47,284 bases of DNA from an uncultured Aquimarina sp. (GCF_947492405.1 NZ_CANLMP010000008.1:289435-336718); one strand, 5' to 3'; shown: positions 33,907-42,570, counted from the stretch's first letter. Translations and numbers: made by a program. Notes: generated by a model from the sequence alone, not told the origin.

Positions 33907-34554
33907 ATGTCATTTTTATGTTCTTGGAGTGGAGGGAAAGATAGTTGTTATGCCATGCATATGGCTGTAGAAAAAGGATATGTACCATCTGTTTTATTAA
34001 ATGTGTTAAACGAATACGGAGATCGATCTCGTTCTCACGGAATTCCGAAAACTATATTAAAAGCTCAGGCAAATGCTCTTGGATTACCGATTCATTTTTT
34101 TGAAAGCACCTGGAATAATTATGAGCAATTATATGTTAAGAATTTAAAGTCATTAACCAATACATATACTTTGAAATCTGCTGTATTTGGAGATATCGAT
34201 ATTCAGACACATAGAGATTGGGAAGAAAAAGTATCAGTGGCAGCTGGTCTAGAAGCAATCTTACCTATCTGGCAACAACCCAGAAAGCAATTAGTGCTAG
34301 ATATGATAGCTTATGGAATTGAAGCTATCATTGTATCTTGTAATACAGTGTTAGGACCAGATTTCTTAGGAAGAATGATTGATCAGGAGCTTATTAAAGA
34401 TTTAGAAGCTTTAGATGTAGACGCTTGTGGGGAAAATGGAGAGTATCATACATTAGTAACAAACGCGCCTCTTTTCTCGCAACGATTGAATGTTCAGGTA
34501 ATTGATAAGGAGATATCCTCTAATTATAATTTTGCATCATTAAAGATCGTTTAG
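33907..34554 (+). CDS. DUF71/COG2102 ATP pyrophosphatase, B12-linked
   Basis: 215 residues from ATG 33907. The PP-loop motif SGGKDSC (residues 8-14) opens the adenosine alpha-hydrolase-like domain. The family signature follows, with GDIDIQTHRDWEEKV, PIWQQPRKQL and DACGENGEYHT. Archaeal and eukaryotic members (Dph6) make diphthamide, which bacteria lack. Comparative genomics (de Crecy-Lagard and colleagues, 2012) proposed that some bacterial members act in B12 salvage. Placement between btuF and cobC supports that group. Its 3' end overlaps that of cobC by four bases, tail to tail. The reaction is not known. Confidence 0.85.
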   Translation: MSFLCSWSGGKDSCYAMHMAVEKGYVPSVLLNVLNEYGDRSRSHGIPKTILKAQANALGLPIHFFESTWNNYEQLYVKNLKSLTNTYTLKSAVFGDIDIQTHRDWEEKVSVAAGLEAILPIWQQPRKQLVLDMIAYGIEAIIVSCNTVLGPDFLGRMIDQELIKDLEALDVDACGENGEYHTLVTNAPLFSQRLNVQVIDKEISSNYNFASLKIV

Positions 34555-35069
34555 ATTTTAATAACATCTCCGTAATTTATCTTGATACTAAAAGAATCTT
34601 TAAGTTCTATTTGTCTGATATCTGATAGTAAGGCTCTCATTGGTCCTGCATGAGTGACGATAACGATACTTTCCTTATCAGAATGTTCTAAAGAATTATA
34701 AAACTCCAGCATTCTTTCCTGAAGCATCACATAAGACTCACCATTGGGAACCTGTACATTTACAAAATCTTCCATCCAGGGATTCAGTGTTAATGGAGAA
34801 ATATCATTCCATGCTTTTAGTTCCCAGTCGCCAAAATTAAGTTCTTTAAGTCGGTTATCAAAAGTAGTTGGGATGTTAAACGTCTCTGCTAATATTTTGC
34901 AACGTTGTAGAGGACTGCAGTATATTTTTGAAATTTCTTTTACCGGAATTTGGTTATGTATTTTTATGACTTCAGATTCAAAAGTATCCGTTATACCCAG
35001 ATCACTTTGCCCATAGCAAATTCCTTTTTCGATATTCGGTGTGGTATGTCTTACCAGATATATTTCCAT
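34551..35069 (-). CDS. cobC: Alpha-ribazole phosphatase-type histidine phosphatase
   Basis: 172 residues. Phosphoglycerate-mutase-like fold with the active-site opening LVRHTTPN (usual RHG is RHT here, as in many CobC-like proteins), GICYGQSDLGIT, SPLQRCKILAE, LKELNFGDWE and the second His in VTHAGPMRALL. It would remove the phosphate from alpha-ribazole phosphate or from cobalamin phosphate in lower-ligand assembly. Its start overlaps the end of cobS by 19 bases, so the two are coupled. Confidence 0.88.
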   Translation of the reverse strand: MEIYLVRHTTPNIEKGICYGQSDLGITDTFESEVIKIHNQIPVKEISKIYCSPLQRCKILAETFNIPTTFDNRLKELNFGDWELKAWNDISPLTLNPWMEDFVNVQVPNGESYVMLQERMLEFYNSLEHSDKESIVIVTHAGPMRALLSDIRQIELKDSFSIKINYGDVIKI

Positions 35070-35815
35070 AAAGCGATGATGCTAAGATAAAATACTACTT
35101 CACTAAGTTGTTGCACGGCTCCGGCGCAATCTCCTGTTTGGCCACCTATCCATTTTTTAAATTTTGCAGCTAAAAACATTTTAGATAGATACATAGGAAT
35201 CAGTGTCAAAAATAGTAGAGGGTTTAAGAATAAAGTTAAAGGAACAACTCCAAAGAAACCACTAATCAAAAGCATAGAGATACTCATGCTTTTTGCAGCA
35301 GGTTTGGCTTTACTATCTTCTGTATCCCGTACATATGGATGCGTAAATATAAGCGTGGTTGCTATAAATCGACTAAGACTGTGTCCAGCAATTATCACCA
35401 ATGGGATGTAAAAGACCTCTACTTCTCGTAATGCCAAAAATTTGATCGCAAGTATTAATAGGATTCCAACAGTCCCATAGGTTCCTAATCGAGAATCTTT
35501 CATGATCAAAAGAATCTTTTCTTTAGTCCATCCACCACCAAAACCATCGCACACATCGGCAAACCCATCTTCGTGAAAAGCTCCTGTTGTGTAAATTGTA
35601 GCGAACATAGAAAGTAGTAAAGCAATTTCTATAGAAAAAATGTAAGAACATCCATAAAAAACACTAGCACCAATGCTTCCCACAATGATGCCTACTAATG
35701 GGAAATATTTTGAACTCTTGCGTAAATATTGTGGATCGTGATTTACCCATTTCGGACAGGGAATTCTAGTAAAAAACATAAGAGCAGTAAAAAATATATG
35801 AACCTCTTTTTTCAT
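35051..35815 (-). CDS. cobS: Adenosylcobinamide-GDP ribazoletransferase
   Basis: 254 residues, several membrane segments. The Asp-rich active-site motif is HEDGFADVCDGFGGGWTKEK, followed by MKDSRLGTYG, both hallmarks of CobS. It joins the lower ligand to adenosylcobinamide-GDP in the inner membrane. The C-terminal KWIGGQTGDCAGAVQQLSEV is also conserved. It belongs to the minus-strand run cobU-cobT-small protein-cobS-cobC. Confidence 0.95.
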   Translation of the reverse strand: MKKEVHIFFTALMFFTRIPCPKWVNHDPQYLRKSSKYFPLVGIIVGSIGASVFYGCSYIFSIEIALLLSMFATIYTTGAFHEDGFADVCDGFGGGWTKEKILLIMKDSRLGTYGTVGILLILAIKFLALREVEVFYIPLVIIAGHSLSRFIATTLIFTHPYVRDTEDSKAKPAAKSMSISMLLISGFFGVVPLTLFLNPLLFLTLIPMYLSKMFLAAKFKKWIGGQTGDCAGAVQQLSEVVFYLSIIALWKYIW

Positions 35816-35836
35816 GAATACAAGCTCTTTAAAAGT

Positions 35837-36175
35837 TTAATTAATCATTATGTCTAAACCGGAATCTTCAACAATATATTTCCAAAAAGGGATAAAAATC
35901 GAAATAGCTAAAATAATTGCAAGGATTATTCCTGTTAGTCCTATTTTATGTTTCTTTAAAAAGGAAATAGTGCCCAGATATATACTGAGTAATGAAAAGG
36001 ATATAGTTACAATAGTAAATAGTCGTTTAAAAGAAACCAAATCGTCAATAAATACAAAACGAATTTGTTTACCGGTAATTAGACTATAATATATTTCATG
36101 CATCAACGCATTGTATTTAAATACTAAAAAGAATCCAGATATAGCAACGAGTATTGACAACATTCCTTTTTTCAT
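35837..36175 (-). CDS. Small membrane protein inside the cob operon
   Basis: 112 residues, three hydrophobic segments: near the N-terminus (SILVAISGFFLVF), a middle pair around FTIVTISFSLLSIYLGTISF, and GLTGIILAIILAISIFIPFW. No motif recognised. It sits between cobT (14 bases) and cobS (21 bases) in the same direction, so it must be co-transcribed with them. It could assist CobS or corrinoid handling at the membrane, or be an unrelated passenger. There is no evidence beyond position. Confidence 0.6.
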   Translation of the reverse strand: MKKGMLSILVAISGFFLVFKYNALMHEIYYSLITGKQIRFVFIDDLVSFKRLFTIVTISFSLLSIYLGTISFLKKHKIGLTGIILAIILAISIFIPFWKYIVEDSGLDIMIN

Positions 36176-36189
36176 TACTAATTAGTATG

Positions 36190-37224
36190 TTATTCTTTTG
36201 TGGTAACTTCTGCTTCTTCGAAACTTGCCATATTGTTTAGAAAGGCAATCGCAGATTCTAAAATCGGATACGCAACTGCTGCTCCGGTACCTTCGCCTAA
36301 TCGCATTCCAAGAGATAATAGAGGTTTCTTTCCGAGAAAGTTTAGCATTTTTTGATGACCTTGCTCTTCGGATGTATGCGCAAAAATACAATAGTCCAGG
36401 ACATTTTCATTGATAGCATTTGCAGCTAATAATGCAGCTGTAACTATAAAACCATCAATTAGGATAGTCATTTTGAGTTCTGCAGCTTTTAAGATTGCTC
36501 CAGTAATCATAACAATCTCAAAACCACCAAAAGTAGCTAGAGCTTCTATAGGATTATTTGGAGAATGTTTCTTGAAAACGGTTTCTAGAATAGTTTGTTT
36601 TAATTTCATAGCTTCACCTTGAACTCCGGTTCCAGCACCTACACATGCTGTAATCGGTATTTGGGTAAAATGTGCCATTAATAATGCCGCGGCAGATGAA
36701 TTTCCAATTCCCATTTCACCAAATCCTATTACATTACATCCATTTTGAATTTTTTCAGAAACAATAATGGCTCCTTTATCAATAGCTATATTACATTGGT
36801 CAATAGACATTGCCGGTTCGGTCTGATAATTTTTAGTGCCATATGCTACTTTAGCATTAATAAGCTCTTTTACATTCTCAAAATCATGATTAACACCGGC
36901 GTCTATGATACTTAAATTAATATTATTCTGAGTACATAATGAATTAATAGCAGCACCTCCGTTAAGAAAATTATATACCATTTGTTGGGTTACGATCTGT
37001 GGATATGGATTTACTTCCCCTTTTTCGGCAATACCGTGATCACCGGCAAAAACTAGTATGGTTGGTTCTTTTAATATAGGATGTGTCGTATTTTGGATTA
37101 ATCCTATTTGTAATGCTATTGATTCTAATCTTCCTAAAGATGAAACAGGTTTTGTTTTAAGATTAATTTTATGCTGAATATTATTTTCTAGTGATTTGTC
37201 TAATGGAGTAATATCGAAACTCAT
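36190..37224 (-). CDS. cobT: Nicotinate-nucleotide:dimethylbenzimidazole phosphoribosyltransferase
   Basis: 344 residues, typical length. Family stretches include KTKPVSSLGRLESIALQIG, FAGDHGIAEKGEV, FLNGGAAIN, GEMGIGNSSAAAL and the catalytic Glu in MRLGEGTGAAVAYP. It activates the lower ligand base as alpha-ribazole phosphate. The start abuts the stop of cobU at 37225, so the two are coupled. Confidence 0.96.
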   Translation of the reverse strand: MSFDITPLDKSLENNIQHKINLKTKPVSSLGRLESIALQIGLIQNTTHPILKEPTILVFAGDHGIAEKGEVNPYPQIVTQQMVYNFLNGGAAINSLCTQNNINLSIIDAGVNHDFENVKELINAKVAYGTKNYQTEPAMSIDQCNIAIDKGAIIVSEKIQNGCNVIGFGEMGIGNSSAAALLMAHFTQIPITACVGAGTGVQGEAMKLKQTILETVFKKHSPNNPIEALATFGGFEIVMITGAILKAAELKMTILIDGFIVTAALLAANAINENVLDYCIFAHTSEEQGHQKMLNFLGKKPLLSLGMRLGEGTGAAVAYPILESAIAFLNNMASFEEAEVTTKE

Positions 37225-37728
37225 TTATTTTATTTTTACCGGTATTCCAGATACCATTAGTATTGCCTGATCTGCTTGCTTTGCAATATGTTGATTCATC
37301 CAACCCTGCAATTCAGTAAATTTTCTACCTATTTCCGTGGTGGCATGAACTCCCATTCCGATTTCGTTAGAGATAATAATGATGGTTGCGTTAATTTTTA
37401 GAAGCTGATTAAATTCTTGTTTAGCTTGAGATAAAGAAAGCTCAATATCATTTTTGGTATCCACAAAAAAATTAGTGAGCCACAATGTAACACAGTCGAT
37501 AACAACAACCGAATCTTTTTTAATAACTTTAGATAGTTCTTTCTCTTCTTCAATAGAGATCCACCGACTATCTCGATCCGCAATATGTCTATCAATACGT
37601 TTTCGATGATCACCATCCCAAACTCTTGATGTAGCTATATATGCTGGGTTGTCTGAAAGTTCTAATGCGAGATTCTGAGCATAGCTGCTTTTGCCTGAAC
37701 GCTCTCCACCAGTAATGTAATACAACAT
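37225..37728 (-). CDS. cobU: Adenosylcobinamide kinase/guanylyltransferase
   Basis: 167 residues. The P-loop GGERSGKS lies at residues 7-14, ATSRVWDGDHRKRIDRHIADR follows, and DCVTLWLTN and SNEIGMGVHATTEIGRKF come later, all standard for CobU/CobP. It phosphorylates adenosylcobinamide and transfers GMP from GTP, and can salvage imported cobinamide. It is the first gene of the minus-strand cob operon and lies divergent from the riboswitch; only about 95 bases separate its start from that element, and no second riboswitch is visible on the minus strand. Confidence 0.95.
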   Translation of the reverse strand: MLYYITGGERSGKSSYAQNLALELSDNPAYIATSRVWDGDHRKRIDRHIADRDSRWISIEEEKELSKVIKKDSVVVIDCVTLWLTNFFVDTKNDIELSLSQAKQEFNQLLKINATIIIISNEIGMGVHATTEIGRKFTELQGWMNQHIAKQADQAILMVSGIPVKIK

Positions 37729-37810
37729 TTGTAATAGGTTTTAAAGATCGCAAAGATACTAGTTAAACTAATTTATTCAGTAAAGCGAATGCATTTTCGA
37801 AGAAATATAA

Positions 37811-37818
37811 TACATTCG
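37811..37818 (+). promoter_or_regulatory. Candidate -7 element of the btuB transcript
   Basis: TACATTCG matches TAnnTTTG in all but one position. It ends five bases before the first helix of the riboswitch, where transcription would be expected to begin. No clear TTTG is seen at the -33 position. Confidence 0.35.
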
Positions 37819-37822
37819 CGCA

Positions 37823-38071
37823 GAATTTTGGTTCTAATATTCTATTCATAGAGTTGAGGATTAAAAGGGAATCAGGTGAAATGAAGTACGATTTTAGGGT
37901 TACGATTTCTAATACCTAAATATCGCAATCAATATTCCTGAGCTGTTCCCGCAACTGTAAGCTGTGTTCGTCTATGACGCCGCTTGTTATTAATTCTTTA
38001 TAACCACTGTCTGCCGTAGTCGGATGGGAAGGTAAATAACAAGACGCAAGCCAGGAGACCTGCCTAAATTC
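37823..38071 (+). promoter_or_regulatory. Cobalamin riboswitch
   Basis: The B12 box AGCCAGGAGACCTGCC lies at 38049-38064. Upstream are the other conserved blocks in order: GGGAATCAGGTGAAAT, then CTGTTCCCGCAACTGTAA near 37950, then CCACTGTCTGCC and GGATGGGAAGG. The outer helix P1 pairs GAATTTTGG (37823-37831) with CCTAAATTC (38063-38071), one mismatch. It should reduce expression of the downstream TonB receptor when adenosylcobalamin is plentiful. Confidence 0.95.
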
Positions 38072-38078
38072 ATTATGT

Positions 38079-38127
38079 TAAACTTTCGGGATAGAAGTTT
38101 AGGTATGGGTAAACTGCATACTTTTTT
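38079..38127 (+). promoter_or_regulatory. Expression platform of the riboswitch
   Basis: TAAACTT (38079-38085) can pair with AAGTTTA (38095-38101). The overlapping AGTTTA (38096-38101) can instead pair with TAAACT (38110-38115). GTATG (38103-38107) with CATAC (38117-38121) followed by six T resembles a weak terminator. These alternatives exclude each other and suit a switch, though I cannot compute which is favoured. Confidence 0.45.
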
Positions 38128-38158
38128 CCGGTAATTGTAAAATTAAGTCATTTAGGAA

Positions 38159-40090
38159 ATGAACAAAAAGGTGTTTTTTGGGGCTACACTATTGATATTA
38201 GGAGCTCAGGTTATTTCAGCGCAAGATTCAATAAAAGAAGAAAAAGTAACCGAATTAGAAGAGGTAGTACTTTCTGATTCTAAATTTAAACTAAAAAGAG
38301 AGCAAAGTGGTAAAGTAATTACCAAAATTACCTCTGAAGAACTAGAACGAAGTCAGGGACAATCTGTTGCCACGGTATTAAGCAGAGTTGCTGGAGTTTA
38401 TATTAATGGTAGTAATAATGCTGCCGGAGAACCATTGGGAGTATCTGTTCGTGGTGGTCGTAATCGCCAGGTGGTTATTAGAATTGATGGAGTTACGGTA
38501 AGCGACCCCTCTTCATCGGCAGGAGATTATGATCTTCGATTATTATCTACTAGCCAAATTGAGTCTATAGAAATTCTAAAAGGAGCTTCTAGTACATTAT
38601 ATGGTTCTGGAGCAGCCGCTGCGGTTATTAATATTACCACAAAATCTGAAAGTAAAGATGTAATATCAGCTCAATTTTCTTCTAGTATTGGTACCAACCA
38701 ATCACAGGATGATCAGGATTATGATATAAATGAATTCGTAAACTCAGCATCTATTAATGGAACTATAGGAAAAGTAAGTTATTTAGGAAGTCTAGCTCAT
38801 CAATCAACAGATGGTTTATCCGCAGCAGAAGCTGAAGGAGCAGAAAGTGATGCTTATAATAAGTTCAATGTTTCTGCAAAAGTAGGATATCAGTGGAGTA
38901 AGAATTTTAAGTTTCACTTTTTTGGAAACTTAGATCAATATAAGACAGATTTTGATGGTGGTGCAGGATTTGATGCAGATAACCAGTTTGAAAGCCGTCA
39001 ACTAAGAGGAGGAACATTTTGGGAAGCAAAATACCCTAATGGAAGCTTTACCTTTGTAGATAGTTATGCATTGTTAGAAAGAGAATTTATGTCTGGTTTT
39101 CCTTCCAGGTATGAAAGTAAGATTTATACTTTTGATACTTATAATAAATATAACTTTAATAATACATTATATACGGTAGTTGGTGCAAATGGTTCTTACA
39201 GCGACTTTAATCTTTTTAGCATTCCTTTTGGAAGTGATGATTTAGTACAAACAATTAATGATAATGAAGCGGATTTTGATATCATTGATCCTTATGTAAA
39301 TCTGGTATATGTATCTAAATTTGGTTTAAATGTTAATGCAGGAGGAAGATTAAATATTCATAGTGCATATGGTAATCATTTAGTGTATAATATTAATCCG
39401 TCGTTTACATATACGTTTGGAGATAAATATATTAAAGGATTAGCGTCGTATAGTACGGCCTACATTACACCATCATTATTTCAATTATATGACACTGCTT
39501 TTTTTAGTGGAAATCCTGATTTAGAACCAGAAGAAAGTAGAACAATAGAAGTTGGAATAGAATATTCTCTTAGTAAAAAAGCAACGATTAGTGCAGTGTA
39601 TTTTGATAGGAAATCAGAGAACTTTATCACTTTTGATCCTAATACTTTTATGAATTTTAACTCTTCAGAAGATATCGAAGTTAATGGAGTTGAGTTAGAA
39701 GCAAATGGTAAGTTTATAGATGATAAGTTATCGATTAATGCAAACTTTACCTATACAAACATTGATAAACTCGAAAATAATATTAGAATTCCAGAGAACA
39801 GTTTACAAGCTACTATTGGGTATCAGTTAAGTTCTAAAACGTTTACATCTTTAAGTTATCAATATAATGGTGAACGTACAGATACTAATTTTGATCCTGT
39901 TACATTTGCGCCAACGCCTGTTCCTTTAGATAGTTATGGTATATTGGATTTTTATATTAGTCATCAACTTTTGAGTAATATGACAGTGTTTGCTGCTATG
40001 AATAATATTACTAATGAAGAGTATCAAGAAATATTTGGATTTAGTACCAGAGGTAGAAATGCGAGAGTAGGTTTTAATTTGAAGTTCTAG
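38159..40090 (+). CDS. btuB: TonB-dependent outer-membrane receptor, corrinoid
   Basis: 643 residues. A signal peptide (ending QVISAQ) is followed by a TonB-box-like TELEEVVLSDSK. The plug domain follows, with SVATVLSRVAGVYINGS, VSVRGGRNRQVVIRIDGV and IESIEILKGASSTLYGSGAAAAVINI. A beta-barrel runs to the C-terminal aromatic NLKF end expected for an outer-membrane protein. It is smaller than SusC-type receptors and has no N-terminal carboxypeptidase-like extension. The cobalamin riboswitch directly ahead makes corrinoid the likely substrate. Confidence 0.92.
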   Translation: MNKKVFFGATLLILGAQVISAQDSIKEEKVTELEEVVLSDSKFKLKREQSGKVITKITSEELERSQGQSVATVLSRVAGVYINGSNNAAGEPLGVSVRGGRNRQVVIRIDGVTVSDPSSSAGDYDLRLLSTSQIESIEILKGASSTLYGSGAAAAVINITTKSESKDVISAQFSSSIGTNQSQDDQDYDINEFVNSASINGTIGKVSYLGSLAHQSTDGLSAAEAEGAESDAYNKFNVSAKVGYQWSKNFKFHFFGNLDQYKTDFDGGAGFDADNQFESRQLRGGTFWEAKYPNGSFTFVDSYALLEREFMSGFPSRYESKIYTFDTYNKYNFNNTLYTVVGANGSYSDFNLFSIPFGSDDLVQTINDNEADFDIIDPYVNLVYVSKFGLNVNAGGRLNIHSAYGNHLVYNINPSFTYTFGDKYIKGLASYSTAYITPSLFQLYDTAFFSGNPDLEPEESRTIEVGIEYSLSKKATISAVYFDRKSENFITFDPNTFMNFNSSEDIEVNGVELEANGKFIDDKLSINANFTYTNIDKLENNIRIPENSLQATIGYQLSSKTFTSLSYQYNGERTDTNFDPVTFAPTPVPLDSYGILDFYISHQLLSNMTVFAAMNNITNEEYQEIFGFSTRGRNARVGFNLKF

Positions 40091-40103
40091 AATTGTATCG
40101 TAG

Positions 40104-40147
40104 ATTAGTCCTAAATAATCTATCTAGATAGATTATTTAGGACTAAT
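40104..40147. repeat. 44-base perfect palindrome after btuB
   Basis: Arms of 22 bases with no loop: ATTAGTCCTAAATAATCTAT is followed by TC and then by its exact reverse complement, centred on CTAG. It lies 14 bases after the btuB stop and 69 bases before the stop of the convergent gene. It would form a long cruciform or RNA hairpin and probably ends or protects transcripts from both directions, although no T run follows. Confidence 0.85.
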
Positions 40148-40215
40148 AAAAACCTATTCGATTTACTGCAAATAAAAGTATTCCGTCTTTAGGTAATTTT
40201 TTTAAAACTTATTTG

Positions 40216-40455
40216 TTAATGATTTACTACAAAACTTAAATCATTGCGATTAAGAATTTTAGCTCTAACACCTGCTAATTTATAAGCGATTTCATGTCTA
40301 AAATCCCCATCAGGAATAGAAGGTTGAATATCGAAAGAAGAATTAGAATAGTGCTGTATATTATAAACCCCAGTTGGAGCATATAAAGTATAGTAATCGG
40401 TTCCATTTTGAGATTTAATGAATTGAAAATCGTATACTCCTGCAAGTAGTCTCAT
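40216..40455 (-). CDS. Small unknown protein
   Basis: 79 residues, beta-rich by composition (FQFIKSQNGTDYYTLYAPTG), ending LSFVVNH. No signal or membrane segment and no family recognised. The ATG at 40455 lies 23 bases after the stop of the gene at 40479, in the same direction, so the two may be co-transcribed. Length and lack of motifs leave some doubt that it is real. Confidence 0.5.
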   Translation of the reverse strand: MRLLAGVYDFQFIKSQNGTDYYTLYAPTGVYNIQHYSNSSFDIQPSIPDGDFRHEIAYKLAGVRAKILNRNDLSFVVNH

Positions 40456-40478
40456 AATTTCGTATAAAGATTAGTTTA

Positions 40479-40709
40479 TTATGAATTACATGTTCTAAGG
40501 ATGATAGCAAATAAAATTACCCATCCAAAAACCGATACTATTTTACCCAACCCAAAAGAGCTACTTTTTTTGTTGGTTCTGGTTCTACGATTACTCGTAT
40601 AGTTAGACTTTGTGTTAGCTCTTCTTTCTTTTTCTTTTTGTTTTTGTTCTTCGTGATAGATTAGATCATCTTCATATCCCTCACTACCAACTTGATCAAA
40701 TAGCCCCAT
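40479..40709 (-). CDS. Small tail-anchored membrane protein
   Basis: 76 residues. The N-terminal two thirds are very hydrophilic, with an acidic start (GSEGYEDDLIYHEEQ), then Lys/Arg-rich sequence (KQKEKERRANTKSN). One membrane segment ends the protein (KIVSVFGWVILFAIILRTC). This is a cytoplasmic domain with a C-terminal anchor. Family not recognised. Confidence 0.55.
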   Translation of the reverse strand: MGLFDQVGSEGYEDDLIYHEEQKQKEKERRANTKSNYTSNRRTRTNKKSSSFGLGKIVSVFGWVILFAIILRTCNS

Positions 40710-41009
40710 ATCATTAAAATTTACGTAAATAGTTAAAAAACTGAATATTAGATATAAAATTAAATAACGATATTAAGATAGAATAGGGGTGAAAACCCCT
40801 GTTTTTTTAAAAAAGATATTTATTCTAGAATATTTTTCGTGGTTTTACATCAGAGTTTTTTCTCTGTTTTTCGAAGTGGGAAATTAGAGTATATGAGAAT
40901 ATAAAATTTCGATTTTTGATTTGATTTTAAGATTAACATAAAGCTAACAGAATTCAGGTATGACTCTTTTATTTAGGAGAGTTAATTTTACTCTTACTAA
41001 AAGTCCATT
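40710..41009. other. 300-base gap upstream of the tail-anchored protein
   Basis: No reading frame of note. It holds the palindrome at 40785-40800 and a weaker CAGAG...CTCTG hairpin followed by T at 40851-40871. Promoters for the minus-strand gene at 40709 should be here. Confidence 0.5.
40785..40808 (+). promoter_or_regulatory. G/C palindrome with T run
   Basis: AGGGGT-gaaa-ACCCCT (40785-40800), then G and seven T. Read on the plus strand it is a textbook intrinsic terminator, yet no plus-strand gene ends nearby. Read on the minus strand it is CAGGGGT-ttc-ACCCCT, 76 bases upstream of the gene starting at 40709, and resembles the palindromes at 8617-8656. Confidence 0.45.
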
Positions 41010-42452
41010 CTATAATTTAGAAAATTCAGTGTCTTTATACATTCTTAGGTAATCAGGTTTATTCATCTTACTTTCACCTATAGCCTCTAATTGGATAGTG
41101 TAATATTTTGATTGAGATCTATTTCCCAAAATATCATCAATAGCTGCTTTTAATAAGGGTTCATTAGGATCACCTAATGTTCCTAGGTTTGAATAATCTT
41201 CAGCAACTTCGATTTCAGGAACAAAACCACCAAAATAATCTGTAAACCCTGCAGAGTTTATAGATCTAAGAACTAAAGGTTGCATCGCGTACGTGTGTCC
41301 TGTATTGGCTCCGTTTCGTCCAAAATTATCAGAGTCATATAACGTTATGGAAGCTTGAAATTTCCCTCTACTTGTAGAGCCAACCTGAATTACATTAATA
41401 TAGGGATCTAGCCCATTGATAACTAGTTCGCTGGCGGATGCAGAGCTTCTCGTTGTTAATACGTAAACTCTAGTAAGGTTTAGGCTATTAATACCAGCAC
41501 CAGTTCTGATCTGATTATCAAAAAGATTAGTATCACCAAATTGTTCTTGTCGATCTGTATTCCATTCTTCTGTAGTAAATACTTGTCCGTTAAACTGTCC
41601 TGTAATCATACTCGATAAGTCAATTGCCGAAGTAACAGAACCACCACCGTTATATCGTAAATCTAATATTAGATCTGTAACATTATCAGAAGCAAACTGC
41701 CCAAAAGCGGTGTTTAATTGAGTGTCGAAATCTGCCGTAAATCCATTATACATCAAATAACCAACTGGGTTGCCACTAACATTTAAGGTTTTTGCCAGAA
41801 AAACAGGATTTTCTGTATACTGTACTTTCGTAAGAGAAATCGAAGTGCTTGTTGGAGTTATATCATTTCCATCAAAAGTAGCGAGACCAATTGTATAAGA
41901 ATCTGGAGCTAATAGTTCACTGAAATTCTGATCGGTAATCTGAGTTCCGTCTATTGTGTTAAAAATAATACCTCTTTCGATTCCTTTTGTTTCTGCATCT
42001 GTTCCAGGAAGCACGTATCGTACATATCCAAATACATTAGATGCATTATTAGGGTATCTAACTAAGCCAAACTCCATACCATTATTTCTGGTGATTCCGT
42101 CAAAGGCTTGTTCCAAAGCAATATAATCATCTACTAAAAAGCTGAATTCGTCAACTTTTATCTGCTCAGAACCCACAGTTACTGTTTCCTGAGTTCTCAT
42201 ACCTTCGAAAATAGCTTCGGGAGAAGAGAAACCATTAAGAAAATTACCATATTCTTGATTAGAAGAAAAACGATCGTTTGCTAAATCTTCTACATCCGAT
42301 TTATATACATAAAAAGCATTCATGCCTTTCCAGATAAAATCATTAACCTCCTGCACTCCTGATATTCTAATTACATCGTCATTGTCCTCAAAACAACTTG
42401 TGAACATACTTACAGAGAAAAGGATTAAGGCAAAATACTTCAGGAATTTCAT
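41010..42452 (-). CDS. S41 family peptidase, lipoprotein
   Basis: 480 residues. Lipobox SVSMFTSC near residue 20. A PDZ-like region precedes the tail-specific-protease domain. DLILDLRYNGGGSV marks the core, the catalytic Ser is in TTRSSASASELVING, and the partner Lys is in GSTSRGKFQAS. This matches the C-terminal-processing peptidase family in its Bacteroidota surface-lipoprotein form. It probably acts in the periplasm or at the outer membrane on unknown substrates. Confidence 0.9.
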   Translation of the reverse strand: MKFLKYFALILFSVSMFTSCFEDNDDVIRISGVQEVNDFIWKGMNAFYVYKSDVEDLANDRFSSNQEYGNFLNGFSSPEAIFEGMRTQETVTVGSEQIKVDEFSFLVDDYIALEQAFDGITRNNGMEFGLVRYPNNASNVFGYVRYVLPGTDAETKGIERGIIFNTIDGTQITDQNFSELLAPDSYTIGLATFDGNDITPTSTSISLTKVQYTENPVFLAKTLNVSGNPVGYLMYNGFTADFDTQLNTAFGQFASDNVTDLILDLRYNGGGSVTSAIDLSSMITGQFNGQVFTTEEWNTDRQEQFGDTNLFDNQIRTGAGINSLNLTRVYVLTTRSSASASELVINGLDPYINVIQVGSTSRGKFQASITLYDSDNFGRNGANTGHTYAMQPLVLRSINSAGFTDYFGGFVPEIEVAEDYSNLGTLGDPNEPLLKAAIDDILGNRSQSKYYTIQLEAIGESKMNKPDYLRMYKDTEFSKL

Positions 42453-42562
42453 AGATTTTTTTTATTTATATAACCCTAAAAATAGGGACTTTATTATAAT
42501 TTTAAAAAAATGATGTAACAAATTACAGATGTAGTCGTCTCCCTTATATAAAGCTAACAAGT

Positions 42563-42570
42563 TAGTTTTG
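42563..42570 (+). promoter_or_regulatory. Candidate -7 element of the ECF sigma operon
   Basis: TAGTTTTG is an exact match to TAnnTTTG, 110 bases ahead of the sigma gene. No TTTG is found at the usual -33 distance, so an alternative sigma factor, perhaps the encoded one, may be involved. Confidence 0.35.

Noticed and set aside
40785..40808. Terminator of a plus-strand gene
   Set aside because: No plus-strand gene lies upstream within a sensible distance, so it is listed as a palindrome of uncertain role.
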